From an uncultured Prevotella sp. (GTDB taxonomy: Bacteria; Bacteroidota; Bacteroidia; Bacteroidales; Bacteroidaceae): DNA of 64,000 nt. Positions 52,484 through 62,231 of this stretch are shown here, in pieces; position 1 is the first letter of the stretch, and each line of letters opens with the position of its first letter. A model generated the notes under the pieces. The model ran no database searches. It saw nothing but the letters and a program-made list of their open reading frames with translations, and was not told where the DNA came from. A program made the position numbers and the translations under genes. The stretch covers positions 1-64,000 of the forward strand of contig ONBG01000008.1 in the NCBI GenBank assembly GCA_900316015.1. Reading direction: 5' to 3'.

Positions 52484-53506
52484 ATGGGATTTTTTTCTTT
52501 TATTCAGGAAATAGCAATGGACCTGGGAACAGCTAATACTATTATTATCAGTGATGATAAGATTGTGGTGGATGAGCCCTCCGTTGTAGCCCTTGACCGT
52601 CGCACGGATAAGATGATTGCCGTCGGCGAAAAGGCAAAGATGATGTATGAAAAGACACACGATAATATACGTACCATCCGTCCGTTGCGCGATGGGGTGA
52701 TCGCTGATTTTACTGCCTGTGAGCAAATGATGCGTGGACTGATTAAAATGGTCCATACGGGCAGCCGTCTGTTCTCTCCTTCCTTGCGTATGGTGATCGG
52801 CGTTCCGTCAGGCTCTACCGAGGTAGAGTTACGTGCCGTACGTGACTCAGCTGAACATGCAGACGGTCGTGACGTGTATTTGATCTTTGAACCGATGGCC
52901 GCTGCGATTGGCATTGGGATCGATGTAGAAGCACCGGAAGGAAACATGATCGTGGATATCGGTGGCGGAAGTACTGAAATTGCCGTGATTTCATTGGGTG
53001 GCATTGTCTCCAATAATTCTATCCGCATTGCCGGTGATGACTTGACGGCGGACATCCAAGAGTACATGAGCCGGCAACATAATGTCAAGGTGAGCGAGCG
53101 TATGGCTGAGCGCATCAAGATCCATGTGGGCTCTGCCTTGACAGACTTAGGGGATGAGGCTCCGGAAGACTATATCGTCCATGGTCCAAACCGTATCACG
53201 GCATTGCCTATGGAAGTTCCGGTTTGCTATCAAGAGATTGCCCATTGCCTGGACAAGACAGTGGCAAAGATTGAGAATGCTGTGCTCTCAGCGTTGGAGA
53301 ATACGCCGCCAGAGTTGTATGCAGATATAGTGAAGAATGGTATTTACCTGAGTGGCGGTGGTGCTCTCCTCCGTGGCTTGGATCGCCGTTTGCAGGATAA
53401 GATCAATATTCCGTTCCATATTGCCGAGGATCCATTGCACAGTGTGGCAAAGGGAGCTGGCATCGCATTGAAGAATGTAGACCGTTTCTCTTTCTTGATG
53501 AGATAA
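52484..53506 (+). CDS. mreB: Rod shape-determining protein MreB
   Basis: A 340-residue actin-like protein. Phosphate-1 motif MDLGTANTII, IIVDEPSVVALDR-type strand, VIGVPSGSTEVELRAV, GNMIVDIGGGSTEIAVISLG (phosphate 2) and GIYLSGGGALLRGLDRRL (adenosine). It forms membrane-bound filaments that position the elongasome. The ATG at 52484 is used because MGFFSFIQEIAMDLGTANT gives the usual short N-terminal membrane-binding stretch; the frame is open further upstream. First gene of mreB-mreC-mreD-mrdA-rodA. Confidence 0.96.
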   Translation: MGFFSFIQEIAMDLGTANTIIISDDKIVVDEPSVVALDRRTDKMIAVGEKAKMMYEKTHDNIRTIRPLRDGVIADFTACEQMMRGLIKMVHTGSRLFSPSLRMVIGVPSGSTEVELRAVRDSAEHADGRDVYLIFEPMAAAIGIGIDVEAPEGNMIVDIGGGSTEIAVISLGGIVSNNSIRIAGDDLTADIQEYMSRQHNVKVSERMAERIKIHVGSALTDLGDEAPEDYIVHGPNRITALPMEVPVCYQEIAHCLDKTVAKIENAVLSALENTPPELYADIVKNGIYLSGGGALLRGLDRRLQDKINIPFHIAEDPLHSVAKGAGIALKNVDRFSFLMR

Positions 53507-53510
53507 GCCA

Positions 53511-54374
53511 ATGCGGAACCTAATTGAGTTTCTGGCAAAATACAATCACTGGTTCGTATTCGTTCTCCTCGAAGTCATTAGCTTTGTCCTGCTATTCCAA
53601 TATAACAGTTATCAAGGCAGTGTATGGTTCTCGTCTGCGAATCTCATCTCAGGGAAGGTGTATGACCTGAATGCAGAGATCTTGTCATTCTTCTCTTTGA
53701 CGAGGGCCAACACAGAACTGACGCAGCGGAACTTATACTTAGAGCGTCAGGTGGCACAGTTGTCTGATCAATTGGTTAAGGTCACCAAGGACAGTTCTTT
53801 GATCCATCAAGGACAGTTGCAGATGTTAGCCGACTATAAGCTAATCCCTGCAAAGGTGGTTAGCAATACCATCGACAAGAGCGACAACTTCATGACGATT
53901 GATAAGGGAGCAGCGGATGGCGTGCGCAAGGATATGGGAGTAGCTTGTGGGAATGGTGTCGTAGGGATCGTATATCTGGTTGCTTCGCATTATTCCGTAG
54001 TCATCCCCGTCCTGAGCACAAAGTCGAATATCAGTTGCCGGATTCAGGGACGTGGCTATTTTGGTTATCTTCACTGGCAGGGGGGACCTTCGGATATTGC
54101 TTATGTGGACGACGTTCCCCGTCATGCGCATTTCAGGCTCTATGATCATGTGGTCACCAGTGGCTATTCATCCGTCTTTCCTCCAGGTATCATGGTGGGA
54201 AAGATCTTGCATGTCTATAATTCAGCTGATGGATTGTCCTATCGCCTTCAAGTGAAGTTGTCCACAGACTTTGGCAACCTCCGAGATGTTTGTGTGATTG
54301 ATGACGCAAAGATGGAGGAACGTTTGGAAGTGTTGAGGGCTGCCCAGGATTCAATCAAGTCAAAAACGGAATAG
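53511..54374 (+). CDS. mreC: Rod shape-determining protein MreC
   Basis: A 287-residue bitopic protein. One N-terminal membrane segment (about 13-31), a coiled coil (about 60-95) and the paired beta domains of MreC (KVVSNTIDKSDNFMTIDKGA; GVACGNGVVGIVYLVASHYS; VTSGYSSVFPPGIMVGKI). It links MreB to PBP2 and RodA from the periplasm. Starts 4 bp after mreB. Confidence 0.95.
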   Translation: MRNLIEFLAKYNHWFVFVLLEVISFVLLFQYNSYQGSVWFSSANLISGKVYDLNAEILSFFSLTRANTELTQRNLYLERQVAQLSDQLVKVTKDSSLIHQGQLQMLADYKLIPAKVVSNTIDKSDNFMTIDKGAADGVRKDMGVACGNGVVGIVYLVASHYSVVIPVLSTKSNISCRIQGRGYFGYLHWQGGPSDIAYVDDVPRHAHFRLYDHVVTSGYSSVFPPGIMVGKILHVYNSADGLSYRLQVKLSTDFGNLRDVCVIDDAKMEERLEVLRAAQDSIKSKTE

Positions 54375-54375
54375 T

Positions 54376-54876
54376 ATGAACTTAGATTTACTCAGGTCGA
54401 TCTCGTTGTTTGCAGTGCTGCTTATCGTTCAGGCATTGGTTCTGAACCATATCCACCTGTTTGATTGCGCAACACCACTGCTGTATGTCTATCTTGCCCT
54501 ACTGTTCCGTAGGAATTATCCCCGTTGGGGAATCCTTGGCTGGTGTTTCGTGATGGGGCTCTGCGTGGATGTTTTCTCGAATACCCCAGGTGTCGGTGCG
54601 GCATCTATGACCTTCTTAGGTTTGATACAGCCTTATCTGTTGGCACTCTTCATCCCACGAGACAGCCCCGATGACCTTGCCCCTTCCATGCATAGCCTGG
54701 GCGTGACGAAATTTATTTATTATACGATTATATCGGTATTCATCTATTGCATTGTCTTCTTTACCTTGGAGACCTTCAACTTCTTCAATTGGATGCAATG
54801 GTTGCTGTGTATTGGGGGCAGTACGGTGATTACCGTAGTTTTGATTCTGGTGATAGAAAATCTCAGGAAACGTTAA
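54376..54876 (+). CDS. mreD: Rod shape-determining protein MreD
   Basis: A 166-residue membrane protein with five or six membrane segments (for example LFAVLLIVQALVLNHIHLFD; WGILGWCFVMGLCVDVFSNT). It is assigned as MreD from size, hydrophobic pattern and position between mreC and mrdA. Its stop codon overlaps the mrdA start (TAATG). Confidence 0.9.
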   Translation: MNLDLLRSISLFAVLLIVQALVLNHIHLFDCATPLLYVYLALLFRRNYPRWGILGWCFVMGLCVDVFSNTPGVGAASMTFLGLIQPYLLALFIPRDSPDDLAPSMHSLGVTKFIYYTIISVFIYCIVFFTLETFNFFNWMQWLLCIGGSTVITVVLILVIENLRKR

Positions 54877-56726
54877 TGAAAGATTTCAATCTTGAAAATC
54901 GTCGTTATGTAATTGGTAGTGTGGCGATTACGATCGTAGTCGTTTACATCATCCGTTTGTTTACACTGCAGTTGTGGAGCGATGATTATAAGAAGAATGC
55001 AGATAGCAATGCATTCCTCAAGAAGATTGAATATCCTTCGCGTGGTGCCATTTATGATCGTCATGGCAAATTGTTGGTTTATAACCAGCCAGCTTATGAC
55101 ATCATGGTGGTGATGAATGAGGAAAGCGGACGGTTAGATACGACGGAGTTCTGCAATACCTTGGGCATCACAAAGGAGTTTTTTATCCAGAGGATGAATG
55201 ACATTAAGGATTACAACAAGAACCCAGGTTATTCTCGCTTTACCCAGCAAATGTTCATGAGTCAGGTATCAGACAAGGACTTTTCTGTTTTCCAGGAGAA
55301 GATCTTCCGCTTCCCAGGCTTCTATGTCCAGAAGCGGAGCATTCGTGAGTACCAGTATCCTTATGCCGCTCATGTATTGGGAGATGTGGGTGAAGTGTCG
55401 GAGAGTGACATAGAAGATGATGATTATTATCAGCCAGGTGACTATATTGGCAAGTTGGGAGTAGAACGTTCCTACGAAAAGGAGCTTCGTGGAGAGAAAG
55501 GAGTTCAGATCCTGCTTCGTGATGCTCATGGTCGGATACAAGGAAGTTATCAACATGGTAAACTGGACCGGAAACCTGTGGCGGGAAGAAACCTCACCTT
55601 GGGTATTGACCTGAAGTTGCAAGCCTTGGGCGAGCGCCTGATGAAAGGTAAGATTGGTGCCATCGTCGCCATTGACCCCAGTACAGGTGAAGTGCTTTGC
55701 ATGGTTTCCTCTCCTACCTATGATCCTCGTGGGATGGTAGGGCGCATGAGGGGCAAGAACCATATTGCTCTGGAACGGAACGTGTGGAAACCCTTGCTCA
55801 ATCGTGCGATCATGGGTCAGTATCCTCCAGGTTCAACATTCAAGACCACCCAAGCACTCACTTATCTTACTGAAGGCATTATCACGCCTGCCACGGAATT
55901 CCCCTGCCATCATGGTTTCTCTTATCGTGGATTGCACGTGGGCTGTCATGGGCATGCTTCCCCATTGAGCTTAGTTCCGGCTATCAGCACATCTTGCAAT
56001 GGCTATTTCTGTTGGGGATTGTTCCACATGATGAGCAATCGTAGGAAATATAAGAATGTGCAAGAGGCCATGACAATCTGGAAGGACTATATGGTGAGCA
56101 TGGGACTGGGGTATAAGCTCGGTATCGACTTACCTGGGGAGAAACGTGGGCTGATTCCGAATGCACAGTTCTATGATAAGGCCTATCATGGTTCATGGAA
56201 TGGATTGACGATTATCAGTATTGCGATTGGGCAGGGGGAGGTGAATTTGACTCCCTTGCAGATTGCCAATCTTGGCGCAACCATTGCCAACCGCGGTTAT
56301 TACTATGTACCTCACGTCGTTAGGAAAGTGCAGGGTGAGCCCCTTGACACGCTTTATACACGAAGGCATTATACCAAGGCAAGCCATCGGGCGTATGACT
56401 ATGTCGTGGCAGGAATGCGCGCTTCAGCACTGGGAGGAACTTGCAAACATCTTGGACATTATGATATTGTGATGTGTGGCAAGACAGGTACGGCACAGAA
56501 CCGTGGTCAGGACCACTCTGTTTTCATGGGGTTCGCTCCCATGGACCATCCCCAGATTGCGATTGCAGTATATGTGGAGAATGGTGGTTTCGGAGCTGAT
56601 TATGGCGTGCCTATTGGCGGATTGATGATGGCACAATATATCCATGGTAAGTTGTCTCCGTCGCAAGAGCGTGAGGCAGAGGAATTTGAACACAGACGTA
56701 TAGCTTATGGTTCGAGGAACAGATAA
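54876..56726 (+). CDS. mrdA: Penicillin-binding protein 2
   Basis: A 616-residue monofunctional transpeptidase of the elongasome. Membrane anchor (about 11-30), PBP dimerisation domain (YPSRGAIYDRHGKLLVYNQP; GDVGEVSESDIEDDDYYQ; GKLGVERSYEKELRGEKG), then the transpeptidase with SxxK as PPGSTFKTTQAL, SxN as STSCNGYF, and KTG as CGKTGTAQNRG. The ATG at 54876, overlapping the mreD stop, gives the normal N-terminus; the open frame upstream is spurious. Its 3' end overlaps rodA by 20 bp. Confidence 0.95.
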   Translation: MKDFNLENRRYVIGSVAITIVVVYIIRLFTLQLWSDDYKKNADSNAFLKKIEYPSRGAIYDRHGKLLVYNQPAYDIMVVMNEESGRLDTTEFCNTLGITKEFFIQRMNDIKDYNKNPGYSRFTQQMFMSQVSDKDFSVFQEKIFRFPGFYVQKRSIREYQYPYAAHVLGDVGEVSESDIEDDDYYQPGDYIGKLGVERSYEKELRGEKGVQILLRDAHGRIQGSYQHGKLDRKPVAGRNLTLGIDLKLQALGERLMKGKIGAIVAIDPSTGEVLCMVSSPTYDPRGMVGRMRGKNHIALERNVWKPLLNRAIMGQYPPGSTFKTTQALTYLTEGIITPATEFPCHHGFSYRGLHVGCHGHASPLSLVPAISTSCNGYFCWGLFHMMSNRRKYKNVQEAMTIWKDYMVSMGLGYKLGIDLPGEKRGLIPNAQFYDKAYHGSWNGLTIISIAIGQGEVNLTPLQIANLGATIANRGYYYVPHVVRKVQGEPLDTLYTRRHYTKASHRAYDYVVAGMRASALGGTCKHLGHYDIVMCGKTGTAQNRGQDHSVFMGFAPMDHPQIAIAVYVENGGFGADYGVPIGGLMMAQYIHGKLSPSQEREAEEFEHRRIAYGSRNR

Positions 56727-58179
56727 ACAACCAACCAGTGTGTTGGGCTCACTTGACTGGTGGACAATAGGGATCTATGTGGCCTTGCTCATCTTTGGAT
56801 GGGTGAGTGTATGTGGTGCCAGTTATACTTATGGCGATACAGATATCTTTAGCTTAAGCACCCGCTCGGGCATGCAGATTATCTGGATTGGCACTTCCAT
56901 TGTCCTCGGTTTTGTCCTACTGATGCTTGATGATCGTTTCTACGATACTTTTGCATATATTATCTATGCAGCTTTGTTGCTATTGCTGTTCGTGACCATT
57001 TTTAATCCTCATGAGATCAAGGGATCCAGGTCGTGGCTTGTCTTAGGACCCTTGCGCCTGCAGCCTGCCGAATTCGCCAAATTCGCTACGGCCTTGGCTG
57101 TGGCGAAGTTCATGAGCACCTATGGCTTTGATATCCATCGATGGAAGCATTTTGCGGCGGCAGCGGGGATTGTCGTCTTGCCAATGCTCTTCATTGTGGC
57201 ACAGCGCGAGACAGGTTCTGCTCTTGTCTATCTATCTTTCTTCTTAATGTTCTATCGCGAAGGGATGCCTGGGAGTGTCTTGTTTACAGGAGTGGCCATG
57301 GTAGTATACTTTGTTGTGGGCATAAAATATGAGCAGGTCTTTTTATGGGATACTCCTACCTCTGTGGGAAAGTTTGTCGTTTTGGCTCTTGTGCAAGTTT
57401 TTACCAGTGTGATGGTGTATGTGTATAACAAGAACACGCGTGAGATGTTGACGCTCTTGGCATATTCCGTTGGAATCACCTTGGTTTTCTTGTTGTTTTC
57501 AGAATATGTCATCCCTTTTGACATCGTGTATGTCCAACTCTTCTTGACAGCCGCCTTGATGGGTTATCTCATTTTCCGTGGCCTGAGTACACGTATCAAG
57601 AATTATTTCTATATAGGTCTGTTCTGCTTGGGATCTGTCGTCTTCTTCTATTCTGCAGACTATGTCTTGAACGATGTGATGGAGCCCCATCAACGTGTCC
57701 GCATCAATGTCCTATTGGGACTGGATGAGGACTTGGCAGGAGCAGGGTATAACGTGCATCAGAGTGAGATCGCCATTGGTTCCGGAGGGTTGCGTGGCAA
57801 AGGATTCTTAAATGGAACGCAAACGAAATTGAAGTTCGTCCCGGAGCAGGATACCGACTTTATCTTCTGCACCGTAGGTGAGGAAGAAGGGTTTGTTGGG
57901 TCGGCAGGAGTCCTTTTGCTTTTCTTAGCATTGATCTTGCGGTTGATCAAGTTATCAGAGCGGCAACCATTTAAATTCGGAAGAGTATATGGTTATTGTG
58001 TTTTGGGCATCTTCCTCTTCCATGTGTTTATCAATGTAGGAATGGTTTTGGGGCTAACGCCAGTGATAGGTATCCCTTTGCCCTTCTTTAGTTATGGTGG
58101 TTCCTCCTTGTGGGGATTTACCCTTTTGTTGTTTATCTTCCTGCGTATTGATGCTGGCAGGAACTTAGTGAGGACTTAA
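56707..58179 (+). CDS. rodA: Rod shape-determining protein RodA (SEDS glycosyltransferase)
   Basis: A 490-residue polytopic protein with 10 or more membrane segments, the SEDS peptidoglycan polymerase that works with PBP2. Characteristic are GSRSWLVLGPLRLQPAEFAK, QRETGSALVYLSFF, the long loop with GLRGKGFLNGTQTKLKFVPE and QDTDFIFCTVGEEEGFVG, and LTPVIGIPLPFFSYGGSSL. It is longer than the approximately 370 residues of E. coli RodA, as is usual in Bacteroidetes. The stop codon overlaps the gldH stop on the other strand by 4 bp. Confidence 0.95.
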   Translation: MVRGTDKQPTSVLGSLDWWTIGIYVALLIFGWVSVCGASYTYGDTDIFSLSTRSGMQIIWIGTSIVLGFVLLMLDDRFYDTFAYIIYAALLLLLFVTIFNPHEIKGSRSWLVLGPLRLQPAEFAKFATALAVAKFMSTYGFDIHRWKHFAAAAGIVVLPMLFIVAQRETGSALVYLSFFLMFYREGMPGSVLFTGVAMVVYFVVGIKYEQVFLWDTPTSVGKFVVLALVQVFTSVMVYVYNKNTREMLTLLAYSVGITLVFLLFSEYVIPFDIVYVQLFLTAALMGYLIFRGLSTRIKNYFYIGLFCLGSVVFFYSADYVLNDVMEPHQRVRINVLLGLDEDLAGAGYNVHQSEIAIGSGGLRGKGFLNGTQTKLKFVPEQDTDFIFCTVGEEEGFVGSAGVLLLFLALILRLIKLSERQPFKFGRVYGYCVLGIFLFHVFINVGMVLGLTPVIGIPLPFFSYGGSSLWGFTLLLFIFLRIDAGRNLVRT

Positions 58180-58640
58180 TGTTTCCGTTCCAGTTGAATG
58201 CCAATGTCTGATATTCCAGGTAGGATCTCTCTCTTCATGTCGTGGCGGACCGTGATATGAATGCTGTCACCTTGTGATAGCTGCAAGTCTCCTACGTGGA
58301 AGTCGTATTGATAATAGCTGATACCTTGTCCTTCGTGAATGCCCTGCTTGTCGATCAGCTTACAGTTTAATGTATCTGTCTTTTTTTCCCGGTCAGGGAA
58401 ATAGGTCTGCTCTACAATTAATGTCAGTCCCATGAAAGGATAGGCACCGTTGATGCGCAAGCCTAAGTCCATTCCATATACTCCAGTTTTCGATATTCCG
58501 GGGACATTAAATGTGAGAGTATCATTCTTCTCCCATCCTGCAATAGGAGTATGGTCATAAGTGTCATACTCCAAGTTATTGCAAGATACGAAGAAGGTAC
58601 CGATCAGAACCCCTATGGCGATCAATGACAATTTCCTCAT
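58176..58640 (-). CDS. gldH: Gliding motility lipoprotein GldH
   Basis: A 154-residue lipoprotein (lipobox FVSC, Cys near residue 20). A strand-rich domain with the GldH pattern: YDTYDHTPIAGWEKNDTLTF, GLRINGAYPFMGLTLIVEQT, QGISYYQYDFHVGDLQLSQG and GISDIGIQLERK. GldH is kept in non-gliding Bacteroidetes; there its role is unclear. Start at 58640, one base after ricT ends; the longer open frame on this strand reads into ricT. Last gene of metF-holB-ricT-gldH. Confidence 0.88.
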   Translation of the reverse strand: MRKLSLIAIGVLIGTFFVSCNNLEYDTYDHTPIAGWEKNDTLTFNVPGISKTGVYGMDLGLRINGAYPFMGLTLIVEQTYFPDREKKTDTLNCKLIDKQGIHEGQGISYYQYDFHVGDLQLSQGDSIHITVRHDMKREILPGISDIGIQLERKH

Positions 58641-58641
58641 C

Positions 58642-60036
58642 TTATGCCTCTGTCGATTTCTGTGGTGTTGGTTTCTGTGGTGCAGGCTTTGATTCTGTAG
58701 CCTTACCATTTCTGTTGTTATCGCGAGGTGTATTGTTGTTGCGCCGGCGATTGTTATTCTTGGATGCCCCAGGGCGTTGTCCTGTTGGAGCATTCTGATT
58801 AGGTTGTCCCCCTCGCTTTTGCCTATTGACTTGCCCTTCTTGTCTTGCAGCCTGTGTCGGGTTAGACTCTTTTGCCCCTTCTTGTGCATGGGAAACGGGA
58901 GACGTATTGGCATTGTCCTGCGTCTTAGGAGCTTTCGGCTGCTTTTTCTTTTTCTTTTTCTTCGATTTATCAAACCGACTGATATCAGCGTTTGCGAGCA
59001 AGTCGACCGGTTTCTTCGGCTCTTTTTCCTTCCCGTCTTCCAAGAGTGAAAGAGGCTTTTCCCCTCGCTTATTCATATCGATAATCTCATGGGCGCGCTT
59101 TGCCGTGATTTCTTCAAGGTTCACAGCCAAGTTCTTGTCTGTGGAATAGGTACAGATTCCTGCCAAGATATCGGTCTTGAAAAGATAATAGTCACTATCC
59201 TGTGTTTGTAAGATAACCTCCTTGCTCGGCAGTTTCTTGTTGGCCTCGACATAATCGTCGACCTCATAGTTCAGGCAGCATTTCAATTTGGCACACATTC
59301 CAGCAAGTTTCTGAGGGTTCAGGGATATATCCTGAAAGCGTGCAGCATTAGTGCTCACGCTGACGAAGTTTTTCATCCACGTGGCACAGCAAAGTTCCCG
59401 TCCACAAGGTCCTGTTCCACCAATCCTCCCTGCTTCTTGCCTTGCACCGATTTGCTTCATTTCTATTCGGACATGGAAGGTATCTGCGAGGACCTTAATG
59501 AGCTGTCGGAAGTCGACGCGCTCATCTGCGATATAATAAAAGATAGCCTTATTGCCGTCTCCCTGGTATTCCACGTCTCCAATTTTCATTTGGAGGTTCA
59601 AGTCTTTGGCGATCTGCCGGCTTTGGATCATGGTGCCATGCTCCCTGCTTTTTGCCTCGTGATATTTATCCATGTCCACTTGCTTGGCGATGCGGTATAT
59701 ACGCTTGATGTCATCTGCCGACTTTAGATTAGCTTTCTTGATCTGCAATTTGACCAGTCGTCCTGTAAGCGTGACCACTCCGATGTCATGTCCAGGGTTA
59801 GCTTCTACCGCCACGATATCACCTTTGTGCAAATCGAGATTGTTGACATTATGGTAATATCCTTTTCTGGTATTCTTGAACTGTACCTCAACAAGATCTG
59901 TTGACTGCGTATTCCCTGGTACGTCAGCAAGCCAATCGTATGTATTCAACTGCTTGTTCTGTCGCCCACAGGCTGCACGGCAGAGACCGCGGTCACAGCC
60001 GTTGCATATTTTGAATTTCATATTTTTGTAATCCAT
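58642..60036 (-). CDS. ricT: PSP1-domain iron-sulfur protein RicT (YaaT)
   Basis: A 464-residue cytoplasmic protein. An N-terminal Cys cluster (CNGCDRGLCRAACG, residues 13-26) precedes a PSP1 domain (about 50-290) with GPCGRELCCATWMKNF and CAKLKCCLNYEVDD. In the Ric complex of Bacillus, RicT and partners carry two [4Fe-4S] clusters and help RNase Y maturation. The last 110 or so residues form a low-complexity tail: a Lys run (KKKKKKKK) followed by Asn/Gln/Pro/Arg-rich sequence, likely disordered and RNA-binding. Follows holB by 57 bp; directly abuts gldH. Confidence 0.9.
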   Translation of the reverse strand: MDYKNMKFKICNGCDRGLCRAACGRQNKQLNTYDWLADVPGNTQSTDLVEVQFKNTRKGYYHNVNNLDLHKGDIVAVEANPGHDIGVVTLTGRLVKLQIKKANLKSADDIKRIYRIAKQVDMDKYHEAKSREHGTMIQSRQIAKDLNLQMKIGDVEYQGDGNKAIFYYIADERVDFRQLIKVLADTFHVRIEMKQIGARQEAGRIGGTGPCGRELCCATWMKNFVSVSTNAARFQDISLNPQKLAGMCAKLKCCLNYEVDDYVEANKKLPSKEVILQTQDSDYYLFKTDILAGICTYSTDKNLAVNLEEITAKRAHEIIDMNKRGEKPLSLLEDGKEKEPKKPVDLLANADISRFDKSKKKKKKKQPKAPKTQDNANTSPVSHAQEGAKESNPTQAARQEGQVNRQKRGGQPNQNAPTGQRPGASKNNNRRRNNNTPRDNNRNGKATESKPAPQKPTPQKSTEA

Positions 60037-60093
60037 ATCTGTAACTTTATCATATATTGTAGGATCCCTGTCCTAAGGGCAGGTTTCTCTTGG

Positions 60094-61215
60094 TTATTTC
60101 CTCATGATGTAAATAATCATTTTCAATGCTAAGTCAAAAAAGACAATCTTTCCATTCGCATTTTGCCCGATATCCCTTTGAGCCTTTTCCAATAGTTCGG
60201 TAATCTCAATCACGTTGGCTTCGTTGACGAACCGAGCGAAGTTCTTTGAAAAGTTCTCTTCTTCTTGCGTCATATAGATGAGACTGGGCTGATGGAAATT
60301 GAACATGAAGTTCTCGCGGATCATCCGTGAGAAATAGTTAAGCATGCGCTTCTGCTTTTCCCTTCCATATCCTGCAGAGATTTCCGACCATTTCTTCAGT
60401 TCCCTGATATCACGCTTATAGGCGAGTCGCATGAGCATCATGAACATGTCGAGGAATCCCCTGTTCTCGTTAGATGCATCCAATTGGTTGAGGGCCTGCA
60501 TCCAATTGCCATTTGCCAGTCGGGCTATCCGTCGTGCATTTTCCTCGTCAATGCCCCTTTTTTGTACTAAAGCCCGTTGTATGGAATATTCGCTAATTCT
60601 CTTGAAGTCAATGCGCTGTGCCCTGCTCAGGATGGTTTCTAATAATTTCTCCGGTTCCTCGCATACTAAAATGAAAAGCGTCTGCATAGGAGGCTCTTCG
60701 AGTAATTTTAAAAGCTTATTGGCACATTCCTGGTTCATCCGTTCTGGAAGCCAGATGATGCAGATCTTATATCCACCTTGGCTGGACTTCAAGCTCAATT
60801 TGCGGATGATGCTATCACTCTCGCCCGCGCCAATGATGGCTTGTTGGGATGTCGCATTCATTTCGTTCAGCCATTGATCCATGGTAAAATAAGGTCCATG
60901 GGAAAGTAGGTGGTTCCATTCCTTAGCGAAATCGTCACTGATCATCTTGTGTTCCGCCGATGTGCCTGCAGGGCGAATCACGGGATAGATGAAGTGCAGG
61001 TCGGGATGTTCCCATTTCCTGAGCATGGCTGTTGCTTTTGGGTCACCATTTTCCCGATCGCCTAACAAATAGGAGGCGAAAGCAAGAGCCAATGCCATCT
61101 TGCCACAGCCCATGGGACCGCAGAACAGCATCGTATTGGGTATCCTGTCCTCTTCCGTCATTTGTAGCAGTCGCTGCTTGACGTCTTCTTGTCCAATCAC
61201 TTCATCGAATCTCAT
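60094..61215 (-). CDS. holB: DNA polymerase III subunit delta-prime
   Basis: A 373-residue clamp-loader subunit. Opens RFDEVIGQEDVKQRLLQM, with a P-loop GPMGCGKMALALAFASYL, the loop region SSQGGYKICIIWLPERMN, NKLLKLLEEPPMQTLFILVC and SRAQRIDFKRI. The conserved sensor 1 SRA is visible and the C-terminal oligomerisation domain is helical. The P-loop is present, but usual zinc-finger Cys are not. Starts one base after metF ends, so it is coupled to it. Confidence 0.92.
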   Translation of the reverse strand: MRFDEVIGQEDVKQRLLQMTEEDRIPNTMLFCGPMGCGKMALALAFASYLLGDRENGDPKATAMLRKWEHPDLHFIYPVIRPAGTSAEHKMISDDFAKEWNHLLSHGPYFTMDQWLNEMNATSQQAIIGAGESDSIIRKLSLKSSQGGYKICIIWLPERMNQECANKLLKLLEEPPMQTLFILVCEEPEKLLETILSRAQRIDFKRISEYSIQRALVQKRGIDEENARRIARLANGNWMQALNQLDASNENRGFLDMFMMLMRLAYKRDIRELKKWSEISAGYGREKQKRMLNYFSRMIRENFMFNFHQPSLIYMTQEEENFSKNFARFVNEANVIEITELLEKAQRDIGQNANGKIVFFDLALKMIIYIMRK

Positions 61216-61216
61216 C

Positions 61217-62173
61217 TTATAAAAGCCGTTTAGCCACCTCTGCGACAGAACTTACCGCAGACATGGTATAGAAATGGATGTTTCTTACGCCCGCCTCATA
61301 CAGTTCCTTGCATTGTTGCGTGGCCCATTCAATTCCCAGTGCCTTGGCATCCTCGTCGGTCTTACATTTCAGAACCTCTACGGCTAAGTCTTGGGGAAGA
61401 TCGCAATGGAAAGTACGAGGAACGACGGTCAATTGGGACAGTTTCGCCAAAGGCTTAATGCCTGGGATGATGGGGATGGTGATGCCCATGTCTCTTGCCC
61501 TTTTCACAAAGCTAAAATATTTCTGGTTGTCGTAAAACAGTTGGGTGACAGCATACGTGGCTCCCATATTCTGTTTCCGCTTTAGGAATTCCAGGTCCAT
61601 TTCCATGTTCGGAGCTTCTTCATGTTTCTCCGGATAAGCCGCTACCCCAAAGGAAAAGGGTTCCCCTGGATGTCGGATAGGAGTCCCATCTATAAAGAAT
61701 CCCTTGTTAAAGAGATTGACTTGCTTGATCAGGTCTGTGGTATGGATGTGCCCACCTGGGGTTGGCGTGAACACCCTGTCATCTTTCGCCTTGTCTCCAC
61801 GCAGCAAGAGTACGTTTGAGATTTCCAAGAATTGTAAGTCGATCAACTCATATTCAATGTCTTCCTTCGTCACGCCACTACAGATGATGTGCGGGATGAC
61901 AGGAATATGGAATTTATTTTGGATAGCGGCGGCGATGGCAATCGTCCCCGGTCGACGCCGTATGCGTTGCCTTACGAAGTGACCGTCTTCCAGTTCATGA
62001 TAGACATATTCGCTATGATGGGTAGTGATATTGATGTAATGGGGATTAAATTCCTTCAACTGTTCAATCGTCGAGAAGAGGTTTCCTGTCCCGTTTCCTT
62101 TTAAAGGAGGAAGGACCTCAAAGGAGAAACCCCTTTTCTGTGTATCTTGTTTGATGATATCGACAACTTTCAT
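61217..62173 (-). CDS. metF: 5,10-methylenetetrahydrofolate reductase
   Basis: A 318-residue FAD enzyme reducing methylenetetrahydrofolate to methyl-THF for methionine synthesis. FSFEVLPPLKGNGTGNLFST holds the family Glu, followed by ITTHHSEYVYHELEDG, HIICSGVTKEDIEYELIDL, VLLRGDKAKDDRVF, and GATYAVTQLFYDNQKYFSFV, which carries the conserved Gln/Phe/Tyr set. A TAACTTTG box on the minus strand (62203-62210) lies 29 bp upstream. First gene of the operon with holB, ricT and gldH. Confidence 0.95.
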   Translation of the reverse strand: MKVVDIIKQDTQKRGFSFEVLPPLKGNGTGNLFSTIEQLKEFNPHYINITTHHSEYVYHELEDGHFVRQRIRRRPGTIAIAAAIQNKFHIPVIPHIICSGVTKEDIEYELIDLQFLEISNVLLLRGDKAKDDRVFTPTPGGHIHTTDLIKQVNLFNKGFFIDGTPIRHPGEPFSFGVAAYPEKHEEAPNMEMDLEFLKRKQNMGATYAVTQLFYDNQKYFSFVKRARDMGITIPIIPGIKPLAKLSQLTVVPRTFHCDLPQDLAVEVLKCKTDEDAKALGIEWATQQCKELYEAGVRNIHFYTMSAVSSVAEVAKRLL

Positions 62174-62231
62174 CCTTAATTCCTATGGTGTACATTTGGA
62201 TGCAAAGTTACGAAAAAAAAGTGTCATACCC

